28,686 nt of DNA. Origin: Cymbomonas tetramitiformis. Taxonomy: Eukaryota; Chlorophyta; Pyramimonadophyceae; Pyramimonadales; Pyramimonadaceae. A program made the translations under genes and the position numbers. Below the pieces are notes generated by a model, which saw only the letters and a program-made list of their open reading frames with translations, was not told where the DNA came from and made no database searches. Below are positions 1 to 9,367 of the stretch, piece by piece; the stretch's first letter is position 1; the number at the start of each line of letters is the position of its first letter. Location of the stretch: the NCBI GenBank assembly GCA_001247695.2, contig LGRX02034305.1, positions 1 to 28,686 on the forward strand, given 5' to 3'.

Positions 1-626
1 CCGAGGTGCCAGGCGTCATCTCGGGGACGTGAATATGCGGTGGCGGAGGGGTTTCCGAGGTGCCGCAAGGCACACTGCCGAGGGTTTCCTATTGGTTGGT
101 TGGCCTGGAGCAGCAGCGCACCCGCGGCCGGTCTTTCAGGAGCCGCGCGCAGAGAACCTTGAAGAGCGCGTCCGCCTTCACAACCTCTTGAATGTACTGA
201 GACGCCGCGCAAGCCACCCCCCTTCGTCCAGGTTCAGAGGGCCGCACCGCTGAGGGGTGCCATGCTGACAGGGTGCAGTCCTGCCTGTCGTGTGCTCGCC
301 CGGCAGTCGGCATTTAGGCGGATCACCTCTCCTCCATTTCCCATTGGACGCCCCGTCCACAGCCTCAGTGCGTCACTCAGCGTTGGCAGCCTGCCGGGAT
401 CTGCGGCGGCACGGCGCAGCCATCGGCTTGGCCGCTCCGCTCTACGTCCCACACGCATGCGCACAGCAGTACTCGCGCTATTGCAAAGGTCGTCACTCCC
501 CGGCTCAGGCGCCCGTGCGAAAGATCATTGTCTGCTCCCTGCCCGACCGCGTCACCCGCTGCAAACCTGCGGCGTGTGTGGGATGCAAGATAGCTGCCTT
601 TCACACACCACGAGGAATGAAAGAGA
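1..626. other. GC-rich stretch without an assignable gene
   Basis: Several reading frames are open on both strands, as expected from high GC. None has a recognisable domain, a convincing amino-acid composition or flanking splice signals. I see nothing else here. It is probably intergenic or the distal flank of the minus-strand gene further right. Confidence 0.4.
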
Positions 627-849
627 GCCAAGTGTGTGCGCTGCGCCAACATCCACGGTCGAGAGTGGAAGCTGCACCGACATCCATGGTCGAGAGTGCG
701 AGCTGCACCGACATCAGCTGTCGAGAGTGCAAGCGGCACCGACATCAACGCTAGGGTGTGCGAGCCACGATGACATCAACGACTGGGAGAGGTAACTGCG
801 TTGACATCAACGATTTTGAGTATGAGCTGCACCGACATCAACGATCAAG
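627..849. repeat. 31-bp minisatellite, seven units in strict register
   Basis: The core gacatc (first copy aacatc) recurs at 648, 679, 710, 741, 772, 803 and 834, exactly 31 bp apart each time. Units look like gagagtgcgagctgcaccga followed by catcaacg and variants. Substitutions accumulate toward the right but no indel has occurred. A 31-bp unit shifts frame at every copy, so the array is not a protein repeat. Confidence 0.9.
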
Positions 850-1267
850 AATGGGCGCGCGAAGGGGCTGAGCGGGAACCCCTACGTGCTGGTCATCTGG
901 GTTTTGGCACAGGAGCGTCAGGGTCACTTCTTCTGCCGGCCTGCCTCCCTCATGCTCACCCGTGATCATTAGCGCCGAGAGAGTCACCGTACTTGACACA
1001 GTAGGAGGCTGTGGGGAAGCTACACAGCTTGCCATTGCCGCTGCCACACACGGGCTCTAGGCAGCCAGGAGGAGAAGTGCGGTACACAGGGGCGCTCTGA
1101 CAGCATGCAAACTGTGCACGAATGGATGATGCCGATCACTCATGCTGGGTCCCGAGACCGAGCGATCATGGGCTGGCCAGCTCAGGCCGGCCTCGCCGTC
1201 GACGCGGCATCCTCTGCGTGCATCCTCCGTACAGGTCAGGCCAGGGGAAGGTGCATGGAGCACGCCC
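850..1267. other. Non-coding flank between minisatellite and minus-strand gene
   Basis: No supported gene is visible. It lies immediately downstream of the last exon of the minus-strand gene ending at 1268 and could include its 3' untranslated region or further small exons. Confidence 0.35.
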
Positions 1268-3369
1268 TCACCGGGCCACTTCAGGGGTGGAGGGAGGCAG
1301 GCGGTGCTCGGGGGACCTCTGCCCAGCGGGCACATCCCTCCCAGAGCTCGCCCCAGGCGCCGGATAATCATCCGCCAGGCGCAGGTGCACGCGGTTGCTC
1401 AGGGAGGGGCGTGCGCGTGGGACCTCGGCCTCCTGCGGCCCGCTCGCCCTGAGGCTCTCCGCTCCCCCCTCCGCGTCCATCCTCAACCCGATCGGGCTCA
1501 CCATGCGCGTTCCTGGCACCCGCGCGCCCTCTTCGGCGGATCCGCCGCGGGAGCCTCTCCGGCCGCTCCCAGGGCCGCCCGCGCCCGCGCTCGCGCTGCG
1601 GGAGCGGAGTAGCGGCACCATGGGAGACCCCGCGTGGGAGCCGCCATCCTCACTCGCCCGCCTGCTTTCGAAAGTACTCACGAGATCGGCTACCGCTGGT
1701 GACCCTGGAGACTCTTCTGTCACGACCTCTTCCGCCTTTTCGGGCCGCGGCGATGCTGCAGCACCCGCGTCCTCAGCGTCGTGCCTGCCGGCCTGCTCCG
1801 CGTGTCCTGCCCAACTTGGATTCTCCGCGGAGCCGAAGGGCACAGGCCCTGCATCCTCCTCCGCTGCATCTGTCTCCACGGCTGCGTCCCTGGTGGCTAT
1901 GCGCGGCGGGGGATCCAGTGCTTGCATGGCCACTGCCTCGCTGCCGGCGGCTGCCTCGACTGCGGCCTTCGCGGAGCGCTCCTCGGCCCCCGGCTCCTCG
2001 TGGCTCTCTGGCACCGGTGGAGCCCCTTCAGCTTCCGCCCCTGCCGCCTTAATGCTGTTCACGTCGGATCTGTTTCAGGCCCATCCCTTCCATCACAGGG
2101 AGTCAGGACTTGCCCACTGTCGGCATTCGTAGAGGTCGCGCCATATTCCCCATTGAACACACCCCCTTCCCGTGATGTCCAATCAAGCCACACACTGAAC
2201 GGCATGAGATCGCCCAACAAAAGCCAGCCCACCATCATCCCAGTGGATGTGAGAAGTAAATCAAAAGCAGGACAGGGCCGTGACAAGATACCACAAACGC
2301 ATACATATCCCCAACTCAGATGCAAAGCAGCATGGAAAGATGATACGATGTGACCGATCATCGCCCAACAATAGATGGCCCCAGGGTTACGGAATAATCA
2401 AGCCATGCACACACACGACGCCGCTCCTCCCCACCCACTCCTTCGTCCTATTGCGTGTCGCACCATATAGCCTCTTTGCCCCTCCCACAATTCGCCACCT
2501 GTTCCTTAAACTGAGGGGGGGGGAGGGAGGTGTGGGAGAGCTATGACGGCGCGCGCGCCTGTCAGACTCGTCGTCACTGAAATCCAGAGATATCATTCCA
2601 TTGGGCACTCGGAAAGGACTCGGGCCTCCTTTGCGTGGTGTCACGGGGCGAGCCGGCAGAATCTCTGCATCCTCGTGTAGCGCAGCCAGAGGGCTCCCCA
2701 CACTCCCCACTTTCCCGCCGGCCATGCCGGCATCAGCGAGGCGCGCCTTCAAATGCAGCGCGTCCCTCGCGGCACTGACAGCCGCCGCCCTCGCCGCTGC
2801 CACACCGCTTCTCATGTCAGTCGCATCTGCCCCCGCAGCCTTGGCCCCTGCAGCTGCTGAGCTCTGTTCGGCGCTGGCGGGCCCCTGCTTGACCCCTGCT
2901 GCAAGCCTCCCATCCCCAGCTGCCCCGCTGCTGCTGGCCTCCACCATGCCTTGTGTCTGCACGCCTGCCGCCCCGCTAGGCCTTACCAGTATTTCATCAG
3001 CCATCGAGCTGCCCTGAGCCGCCACATCAGCGTGCCCCTGTGTCACGTGCTTCACGTCGTGCATTGTCGCCGACTTTCCGGCTCCCGTCCCGTCCGTCTG
3101 GCTGCTGCCCCCGTCCGTCTGGGCCCCTGCGCCCCGCCCCGGCTGCTGCCCCGCCCGCCTGGGCCCCTGCGCCCCGCCTGGCTGCCCCCGTCCGTCTGGG
3201 CCCCTGCGCCCCCCGCCTGGCTGCCGCCGCCTTCCTCCTGGCTGCTAGCGACTCCTGCCTGCTTGCCCGAAGCCTGGCTCGCACTCCCCGCCTCATGGCT
3301 GCCGGCCGCCTCCGACAGGTCCAGCGGTACGTCACGCTCCCAAGCATCTAGGATCCGGGGTCTGCGCGC
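1268..3369 (-). CDS. Probable host gene, low-complexity Ala/Gly/Glu-rich protein (two exons visible)
   Basis: I do not recognise the product. Exon A runs from about 3369 to 2499 and exon B from 2069 to 1268. The donor reads AACAG|GTGGCG and the acceptor CTGAAACAG|ATCCGAC. From an ATG at 3064 the spliced length is 1,368 nt, an exact multiple of three, giving about 455 residues. The protein is rich in Ala, Gly, Ser and Glu. It has acidic and basic patches such as DFSDDESDRRARR and no visible catalytic domain. The frame carries far more acidic residues than the opposite frame, which favours this strand. Upstream of 3064 the coding pattern continues (ILDAWERDVPLDLSEAAGSH) but crosses a Gln-Thr-Asp-Gly repeat where the frame changes. 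The true start could be further upstream, and the gene could include the exons at 4456 and 6110. Splice sites are read by eye only. Confidence 0.45.
2070..2498 (-). other. Predicted intron (GT-AG, 429 bp)
   Basis: On the minus strand it begins GTGGCGAATTGTGGGAGG and ends GGCCTGAAACAG. Removing it joins the two long open blocks in one frame. An Arg codon is split two bases to one across the junction. Base composition is lower in GC than the exons. The acceptor lacks a strong pyrimidine tract, so the exact boundary is uncertain. Confidence 0.4.
3105..3240. repeat. GC-rich minisatellite inside an exon (QTDG-type repeat)
   Basis: The plus strand repeats gcccctgcgccccgcc around 3122, 3164 and 3201 together with ccgtccgtctgggcccctg. 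Unit spacing of about 42 and 37 bp is not a multiple of three. On the minus strand it encodes GAQTDGGSQ-like units in two different frames on either side of the array. This is how the coding frame changes between about 3369 and 3064. Confidence 0.7.
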
Positions 3370-3719
3370 CCGTTGCAGCACACCTCACCCAGCCTCTCCC
3401 GCCCTCCCGCGTCAGCTGGCGACCCAGGCTGACAGTGAGTTTCTGGGCCTCCGGCTCTGAGCTGGGTTCTCCAGAATACTACAGGCATGGCTAAATGGGA
3501 TTTCTACATTCGACATTCCAGATCGCGCATGCACTGTTGTTGAGCTCATCCGGCCGTCAGGTCAGGAAGACAAGCCACACTCGACTCCCGCTCAGGGCCC
3601 GACTGCTCGAACCTCAACAATCGCTCTCCGTGTGCTCTGCTCTCGAAGGGAAGCCGAGCGGCAGCGGCCTGAGTTCATTGGGGACGCAGGATTCGCCTGA
3701 CAGCTGCAAGATGTGGAAT

Positions 3720-4045
3720 GCGTGGCGTCTGACTGTGCATGCAAGATAAACCTCATGACACCGGCAGGAGCTCAAGGTCCATGGCATCCGATGACACGTG
3801 CGAGATGCACCGGATGACATACGTGGAACGCGCAATGAGCTGTGTGGCGTCTGATAACACGTACGTACTGTGAGCTGTGCGGCGTTTGATGACACACTTG
3901 TAGCGTGAGCTGTGTGGCGTCTGACGGCAGGTGCGCACAGTGAGCTGTGTGGCGGCTGATGACGTACATGTGCGGTGAGAGATATGTGGCTTCTGATGGC
4001 ATGCGTACGATATGAGAAGGGCGGCATCTGATGACATATGCGTAG
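3720..4045. repeat. 35-bp minisatellite
   Basis: Units resemble gtgagctgtgtggcgtctga followed by tgacacgtacg. The ctgat-type core falls at 3851, 3886, 3921, 3956, 3993 and 4028, so spacings are 35, 35, 35, 37 and 35 bp, with looser copies to the left. It probably lies in an intron or spacer of the minus-strand gene. Confidence 0.85.
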
Positions 4046-4455
4046 TCTGGGGGAGTGGTTTGGGCGAGGTCCTTGCCTGTCCAGCTTGCTTGTGGCGGTC
4101 TCTCTCGGGTGAGTGACGTCACGCGGGGCCTGCTCTCCCGGGCCACACCGGCGGGCAGAGGAAGGGCGGCCGCTCTACAAACTTTATCCATGTATTCTAA
4201 CATGCCAGCTGATGAATTCTACGACACATGCACTGGATTCTTCTTTGAGGCCTGCGTGGTTTGCATATGTGCAGTGCAGTTATCCAGCTGGACATCATCA
4301 AGTGCTTCAAATCAATCTGCGCCCAGGAGAGCTGCACACAGACTGTCGGATTGAACAGCCACAGCCTGAGACAGCCGATGCACAGCCGATCGCACGATGG
4401 CGCGTGCACATCGCCTGGCATCGAAGTGCTGGCATCACATTCAGGTCTCACAGAT
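4046..4455. other. No gene recognised
   Basis: Open frames here lack any family signature. It lies between a minisatellite and a putative minus-strand exon, so an intron is the simplest reading. Confidence 0.3.
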
Positions 4456-4681
4456 ATATGTGCTCTTGTTTCAACGGATGTGAAGCTGCCCTCGAGCTTC
4501 CCAAAGTGGTCCAAAGTGGTCTGGTTTAGACCTCCGGGGCCGAAGCTGCCATGACGCTTTCCCTCGTAAGCTCTCTTCACTGCTGCTCTGGGCAGCCTCA
4601 CCTTTGGCGCTGCGTCACACTCAGGGGAGGGCCTCGAAGGCTGCCGCGGTGACGACCGCAGTGAGGACGTGTTCTCATCCA
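4456..4681 (-). CDS. Putative internal exon with a PIP-box-like motif
   Basis: The minus strand is open, with an acceptor-like TGTAACAG ending at 4682 and a donor-like GTGAGA starting at 4455. The encoded segment is Ser/Pro/Arg-rich, then basic (PRAAVKRAYEGKRHG), then GPGGLNQTTLDHFGKLEG. QTTLDHF fits most of the PCNA-interacting peptide pattern (Q, two residues, aliphatic, two residues, aromatic), but the second aromatic is a Gly. The motif overlaps a tandem 10-bp duplication (ccaaagtggt twice, 4501-4520), so it may be a chance product. The acceptor phase does not fit directly onto the 6110-6334 exon. I do not recognise the protein, and membership of a larger gene with the neighbouring exons is inference. 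Confidence 0.3.
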
Positions 4682-4800
4682 CCGACCTGTTACAGCCCAT
4701 GGGTCTTAGTCAGACGTCAGCCCCCCCCTCAGTGGACATGCTGATACGGCGATCGGACCACACCGGGGGCACTGCCCCCAAATGGAATCTGCGTGACCGT

Positions 4801-4985
4801 TGCCACCAGTACCTACGTGCTCCAGGCTGGCCCCACGTGACACCTATGCGGCCCTGCCACCACTACCCACGTGTTCCAGGGTGCCCCCATGCGGTGACTA
4901 CGTGGACACTCCCAAATCCACCTGCGCGCTCCGTGATGCTCCCATGTGGCACCTGCGTGGGCACTCCCACCAATACCTGCAACGA
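4801..4985. repeat. Degenerate ~54-bp tandem repeat
   Basis: The starts tgccaccagtacctacgtgc at 4801 and tgccaccactacccacgtgt at 4855 are 54 bp apart. More diverged copies follow near 4909 and 4965 (tcccaccaatacctgc). Units are rich in cacgtg. Confidence 0.6.
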
Positions 4986-5269
4986 GTGCAGGCAGGGCTC
5001 TGCAAATATTGCCACGTGGAACATACTATGGCCGGACTAGCGTGTCATCCGTTCTGCGAGAAAGGAGAAAATCCGCACACGACGAACTCGGCCTCTGAAC
5101 GCCTGCCTAGCACATGGCATCCCTACGACATGGCAAGGGCTAAGTGGCGAGGTGTGCGGTTGGCGTGGCAAGCAGCGCAAAGCTTCTGAAGGAGGCGGCG
5201 CCTCAGAGGGGTCGCTCACCTGGAAGAACCCAGGGAGCTCACGGGCGGCACTTGGAAAGGGCCCCGGCC

Positions 5270-5387
5270 CTGTTAGGTGGACCGTAATACCCTCTCCCCA
5301 CTAGTCAGGTGGACCGTAGTACCATTAGTCAGGTGGACCGTAATACCCTCTCCCCACTAGTCAGGTGGACCGTAATACCCTCTCCCG
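5270..5387. repeat. 32-bp tandem repeat, four copies with one 8-bp deletion
   Basis: aggtggaccgta recurs with ggtgg at 5276, 5308, 5332 and 5364, giving spacings of 32, 24 and 32 bp. The unit is agtcaggtggaccgtaatac followed by cctctccccact. The short unit lacks the pyrimidine tail. Copies are nearly identical, so the array is young. Confidence 0.9.
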
Positions 5388-6109
5388 GCTATATTTCGTT
5401 TCTACGAGCTTTTCACCGACCGCGCTGGCCAGCATATTGGGCGTCGCAGCTCTAGGGATACAAGCATGATCCTGTTACAGATAATCCTGCGGTAGGCTTC
5501 GTGATCATCCACGATTTATAATGTGCGTGTAGGGAGCGGGGAGCGGGGTTTGAGGCGGACCACCGGGACCACTACGATCTGCTCCGTAGTGCGCAGGTCG
5601 GAGGAGCCGCTGGAGGACGTGGGAGAGCCGCCAGCAAGCACGGTGGAAGGTGCCTATGGTCATGCGCGCAACAGGACGCGAGCACCTTTCAGTCGTGCTT
5701 TCAGTCAACACGCGCGCAACCCAAAGACCTCGAGACCCCCACCCTTGACCCTGGCCTCGACCACGTGGGTAGCGTCAAGGCGTGACGAGCTCTGTTTGTT
5801 TGCGTTGCGTCCACCCAACTATGTGAAGGGAGCGACAGTTGGTCGAAGTCAAGTATTGCCGTACAGGTTAAGCATTGCCGTATAGTTCAGAAGTGGCGCA
5901 CACCACACACCAGATGTGAGAGCCAGATACACGGTGATAAGAAAGACTTCCCAAGAGGTATAGAGTGCACCCTAGGGGTATACATACCTCCACGGTCCTT
6001 ACAAAACAGCACACAGCCGCCTGGAGCTGCCTAGTATACCAGGGAGGCATCTTGGCGTGAATTTCCGAAGTGGCACTGCTGTGTGCTTAAGACGGGCGTG
6101 ACCACTCAC
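5388..6109. other. No gene recognised
   Basis: Mixed composition, with no family signature on either strand. It may include intron or flank of the minus-strand exon starting at 6110. A short local duplication around attgccgtacaggttaagc is present near 5856. Confidence 0.3.
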
Positions 6110-6334
6110 CCTATTCTCTGCCCCGTGGCTGCCAAGGTGCGCTTGAGCCAGGAAGTCCAGTTTGGGTGCGACCAACTTCGAAGCCGCCGAAGGTCTCGCT
6201 GCGGTTTTCACGCCTCCTGCCGTCTGCGGAGGCGCAGATAAGGCTGCCAGCATTGCCTCAAACTTTTGCTCACGGCCCTCTGGCCTCAACATGGAAGCTT
6301 CGTAGGGACGCTTGCTCGGGGACGCTGGGCGAGC
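6110..6334 (-). CDS. Putative internal exon, 75 codons, strong donor site
   Basis: On the minus strand the block starts after GCAAAGCACAG and ends at AGG|GTGAGTGG, a near-consensus GT donor. It is exactly 75 codons with both junctions in phase 0. The peptide is basic and Ala-rich (SPSKRPYEASMLRPEGREQK, then APKLDFLAQAHLGSHGAENR) and looks like ordinary protein rather than GC shadow. No domain is recognised. It may be an upstream exon of the minus-strand gene ending at 1268, but phases with the next candidate exon do not match, so a linking exon would be missing. Confidence 0.4.
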
Positions 6335-7194
6335 CTGTGCTTTGCATCCCAGAACCAAACTTTGCATTACAGTTCAGTCCAAGGACAACTTACACAGCAT
6401 TACTGGAATGATAATAATCGATATTTCAATCAGAAAACATGGTGCCAAGCTTTAGTGTGCGTTGGCTGACCTGTGTGGAATCTGAAGAAGTCATTTGACA
6501 AACCTGATTGCAATAGCGCCTGAGATCTAGAGCTGAGCTGAACGAGTTGGGAGGCGTGCTAAATGTAAGGGAAATGTTTAGTCTGCAGGTATCATAGACT
6601 GTGTCCCTCAGACAACATCACTAGTGTCGCGATGGTAATAGGAATTTACGTGTGAGCCCCAAACGTTAACCATGGTAGCCTCAACAGCTTAGCCATGAGG
6701 AACTGCGGCGATATATCGAAAGCCGAGCACGCAGATTTCTGTGCAAGATTTCTGAGCAAAGTCGGAACGCGGAAAATATAGCCGGCGGTTGGGCATTTTT
6801 CTTGGGAATGCGTCCTTCGGGATTGTTTGAAGTCGATCGTTTCACCTGTCGTCTCTCGTCTACAAGTATTGTCGAGCTCTCGTCTGGAGCTCTGGACCCC
6901 GGCTCTGGACTCTCTCGTCTCGCGTCGGTCTGATGACTCTCGATCAAGCATCGATCTCGTAAAGTCTCCCGTTCGGTTGTTTGAAGTTTCTACTGTGACA
7001 CAGGCGAGCGGTATCGGTACAGTGACACGGGCGCGCGCTGGGAACTTATCCAACTTTTCCGATGACACATCGACATGATGACTGCATGTCACGGCTGCGT
7101 CTATCGCGTGAGAGACAGCGACACAGTGTACAGTATACGTTCCGGCGGTCGATGTCAATTTTCTCAGACGAAGATTTCCTCGCGGCTAAGGATA
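6335..7194. other. AT-richer spacer, no gene recognised
   Basis: Both strands have short open frames of poor composition. A run rich in ctcgtct/gagctc lies at 6845-6930. No RNA gene, LTR or inverted repeat of note was found. Confidence 0.3.
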
Positions 7195-7198
7195 TAGC

Positions 7199-7657
7199 TC
7201 TATGACGGTCCACCCCCCAGAATTGGTGGGACGACAGGTAGGGTGCAGTTGGCGTGCTGTAGCGGCGTGTAGCTCGATGGCCAAGGCAAGATGCATGGTG
7301 GGGATGACGAAGGACATCAGGTGGGATGTGGGACTACCGCGCCTTGCCACATGGAGGCTCGGCACACCCCTAATTCTAGTGCAAAAGGTTGTTGATGTAG
7401 ACCGTGGTAGGTGGGGGCATTGGAGGGGGTGTGGCCCGAGCATGGTTGCGCTGACGGAGCAGGGCGTAGCGAGCGAACCGCTTCGATTCGTGCGGCGCGC
7501 GAGGTGTCCCAACACACTAGAAGAGTGGCGAAATAATACTTTTGGGGTGGTTGGCGGGGGGCAGGGTGGGGACGTTCGAAATGCAGGCCGGCTCTCAGGG
7601 TTCGGGTCTTACGCGTACGTGGGTCGCAAGGCTGAAAAAAACCGGACCGTCATAGAG
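7199..7657. mobile_element. 459-bp MITE-like element, 14-bp exact TIRs, ATAG duplication
   Basis: CTCTATGACGGTCC at 7199-7212 is matched exactly in reverse complement at 7644-7657. The element is flanked on both sides by ATAG (7195-7198 and 7658-7661), which fits a 4-bp target-site duplication. A TA duplication with one terminal mismatch is an alternative reading. An open frame crosses the element and runs past its right end, so it is not a transposase gene. The superfamily cannot be named from this alone. Confidence 0.65.
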
Positions 7658-7661
7658 ATAG

Positions 7662-7901
7662 AGTGGGGTACGGCACCCCAGAAAACCGGTCTCGGAATTG
7701 GATTTGGACCATTGGATCGACCGCTACGGGCGTTGACCGGTCCGTTGACTTTTATTTTTTAGGTATAATCTTTCCAGGAAATTGTTGATTCCTGCGCAGG
7801 CATCTGTGGTAGATGTCTTTCGCGTTCTGAGAACATATACGAGCTAGGGAGATATATTCCTTAGACATATATGCTCCCCGCGCGTGTTGAGGTTGGGAAT
7901 A
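7662..7901. other. Spacer with an imperfect AT hairpin
   Basis: There is no gene. An imperfect inverted repeat spans 7847-7878 (gggagatatattcc versus acatatatgctccc). Confidence 0.4.
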
Positions 7902-8238
7902 CAGTAATACTGCATATTTAAGAGAACAGGGATATGCGGTCAGCCAGCCTCATCGGAAAAAAGTAACCCCCACACGGCAATAAGTGCTTAACGAAGCGCG
8001 ATCCAATAAGGTCAGCGATAGCCAGGTTTGTTCCTTATTTACGACCATACCATATTTAATACATGGTTTAACATGATTTCCCAACCATATTTCCTCATCT
8101 AGCCAGCTCCCGTTCTCTTATTTGGACCCATTCTCTTAACGATTTGAAAAGGCTCAGGGTCATCGGAAAAAACGCGACCCCCCCCCAAACGCTGGCTGGT
8201 CTCTTATCGTCGATTCTCTTAAAGGTGAGGTATTACTG
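7902..8238. mobile_element. 337-bp Tc1/mariner-like MITE with TA duplication
   Basis: The left end CAGTAATACTGCATATTTAA and the right end, read inward, CAGTAATACCTCACCTTTAA continue with GAGAA on both sides. They form imperfect TIRs of about 25 bp. TA dinucleotides flank both ends (7900-7901, 8239-8240). A direct repeat tcatcggaaaaaa followed by acccc appears near 7950 and 8160. TA insertion plus a CAGT terminus fits pogo/Tigger-type elements of the Tc1/mariner superfamily. No transposase is present, so it is non-autonomous. Confidence 0.7.
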
Positions 8239-8240
8239 TA

Positions 8241-8963
8241 GTGCAATCCGCGGTGATCCCGTACTTCCGGTTCAAGGGGGAAGTATGGGATCCCACACGA
8301 GTCATCCACCTCGGCTAAGGAGGTGTGCGGGACGTCCATAAGTTGCGAAGTATCACTTTCGTGAACTTAGCGCAACTTCCGTGACGTTCGTATGCCTTGA
8401 TGTGGAATGCGGATGTTGACTATCCCGACTTGTGCCCTCTTTGAGCACAAGCCGGGATCGTCGCGTTGATGGACTTACGCACCATATGAGTTCCAAGTAG
8501 GATAAATTTTACCGTAAAACCCCCCCCAAGGAACGATAAACCGTCGGCAATTAAGGGCAATTAAAAAGCTAAGGGCATGGAAAATTTTTGAGGCGAGCTC
8601 TCGAAAGCGTCAAAACCCCCTTCGGCGGAAAATTGCTTTCGCAATCTTTGACTACTGAGTCTCAGAGTTTTTTGCTGCCCCCACACCACATGTTCACATC
8701 ATAATAAACATGTTTCACATCACAAGGACGCCCAAAACACAATAATATATCGTTAATATATCCTGGAAAAAGGGGCTGAACAGCCCCGTTTTACTAAAAG
8801 TTCTGAACGTTTCTGGCGCTGCGCAAGGTTTTCTGACATGATTCTAGAGTTCGACATCGCGGATTTCATCGAATTCGATCGGAAAACCTGACCGCCGGAA
8901 TGTGTACAGTGACCGCAATGAACGTCGCCGGCAGCAGACGGTGAACACATCGACATCGCGGAC
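8241..8963. other. Spacer with two strong hairpins
   Basis: No gene is supported. Hairpin 1 is 8255-8268 paired with 8279-8292 (14-bp stem, one mismatch, 10-nt loop). Hairpin 2 is 8422-8435 paired with 8445-8458 (14-bp stem, one G-T pair, 9-nt loop). CGACATCGCGGA occurs twice (near 8852 and 8951). The hairpins look like small structured repeats. I cannot assign them to a tRNA or other known RNA. Confidence 0.5.
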
Positions 8964-9196
8964 TGTGAGATATAATATACCGTATTATATCGGGTGGTCA
9001 TTGAATAGTTTATCATACAAGTGTAAACTGATTATAAGATTTAAACGAATATAAGCCGTCTGTGACCTAGGTATCTGTCACCTAGTAGCTAGTATTGTAC
9101 GAGTACTGGTACCGCTAACGGTAGTCAGAGTAAGGTATGACCTACGGGTCACTGAATCCAGCACACCACCATGTGACTGTACATAGTGCTGTTACA
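8964..9196 (-). repeat. 3' LTR of the copia-like element (minus sense)
   Basis: On the minus strand it starts TGTAACAGCAC and ends with CTCACA, so it has TG...CA termini. It contains ctgtgacctaggtatctgtc and other blocks shared almost base for base with 13085-13313. Differences are a few substitutions and small indels near 9085 and 9165. Confidence 0.8.
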
Positions 9197-9367
9197 GGTG
9201 GCAGAGAGCGGAGCACAGACAAATCAAATTGTTCCGAAACAACAAACAGCTAGGAGCTGGAAACTGCTAGAGGGAGGCCTGTGCTTTAGCCAGGGCGGTC
9301 CCTTCCCAAAACTGCTGCTAGGATACTGCTTTCAAGCCAAGTTCCTACAGCTCAACTTTGCAGATAC

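Noticed and set aside
262..795. Plus-strand open frame of 177 codons
   Set aside because: It runs through the 31-bp minisatellite, where each unit changes frame, and it has no family signature.
1395..2132. Long plus-strand open frame opposite the minus-strand exon
   Set aside because: Its composition (Ser, Pro, Ala, Arg with little acid or aromatic) is that of a GC shadow, and the minus frame fits coding better.
7202..7762. Plus-strand open frame of 186 codons
   Set aside because: It lies mostly inside the ATAG-flanked MITE and runs past its right end. No domain is visible.
8255..8292. tRNA-like GGTTCAA between stem arms
   Set aside because: The surrounding pairing is one long hairpin, not a cloverleaf. 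No acceptor, D or anticodon arm can be drawn.
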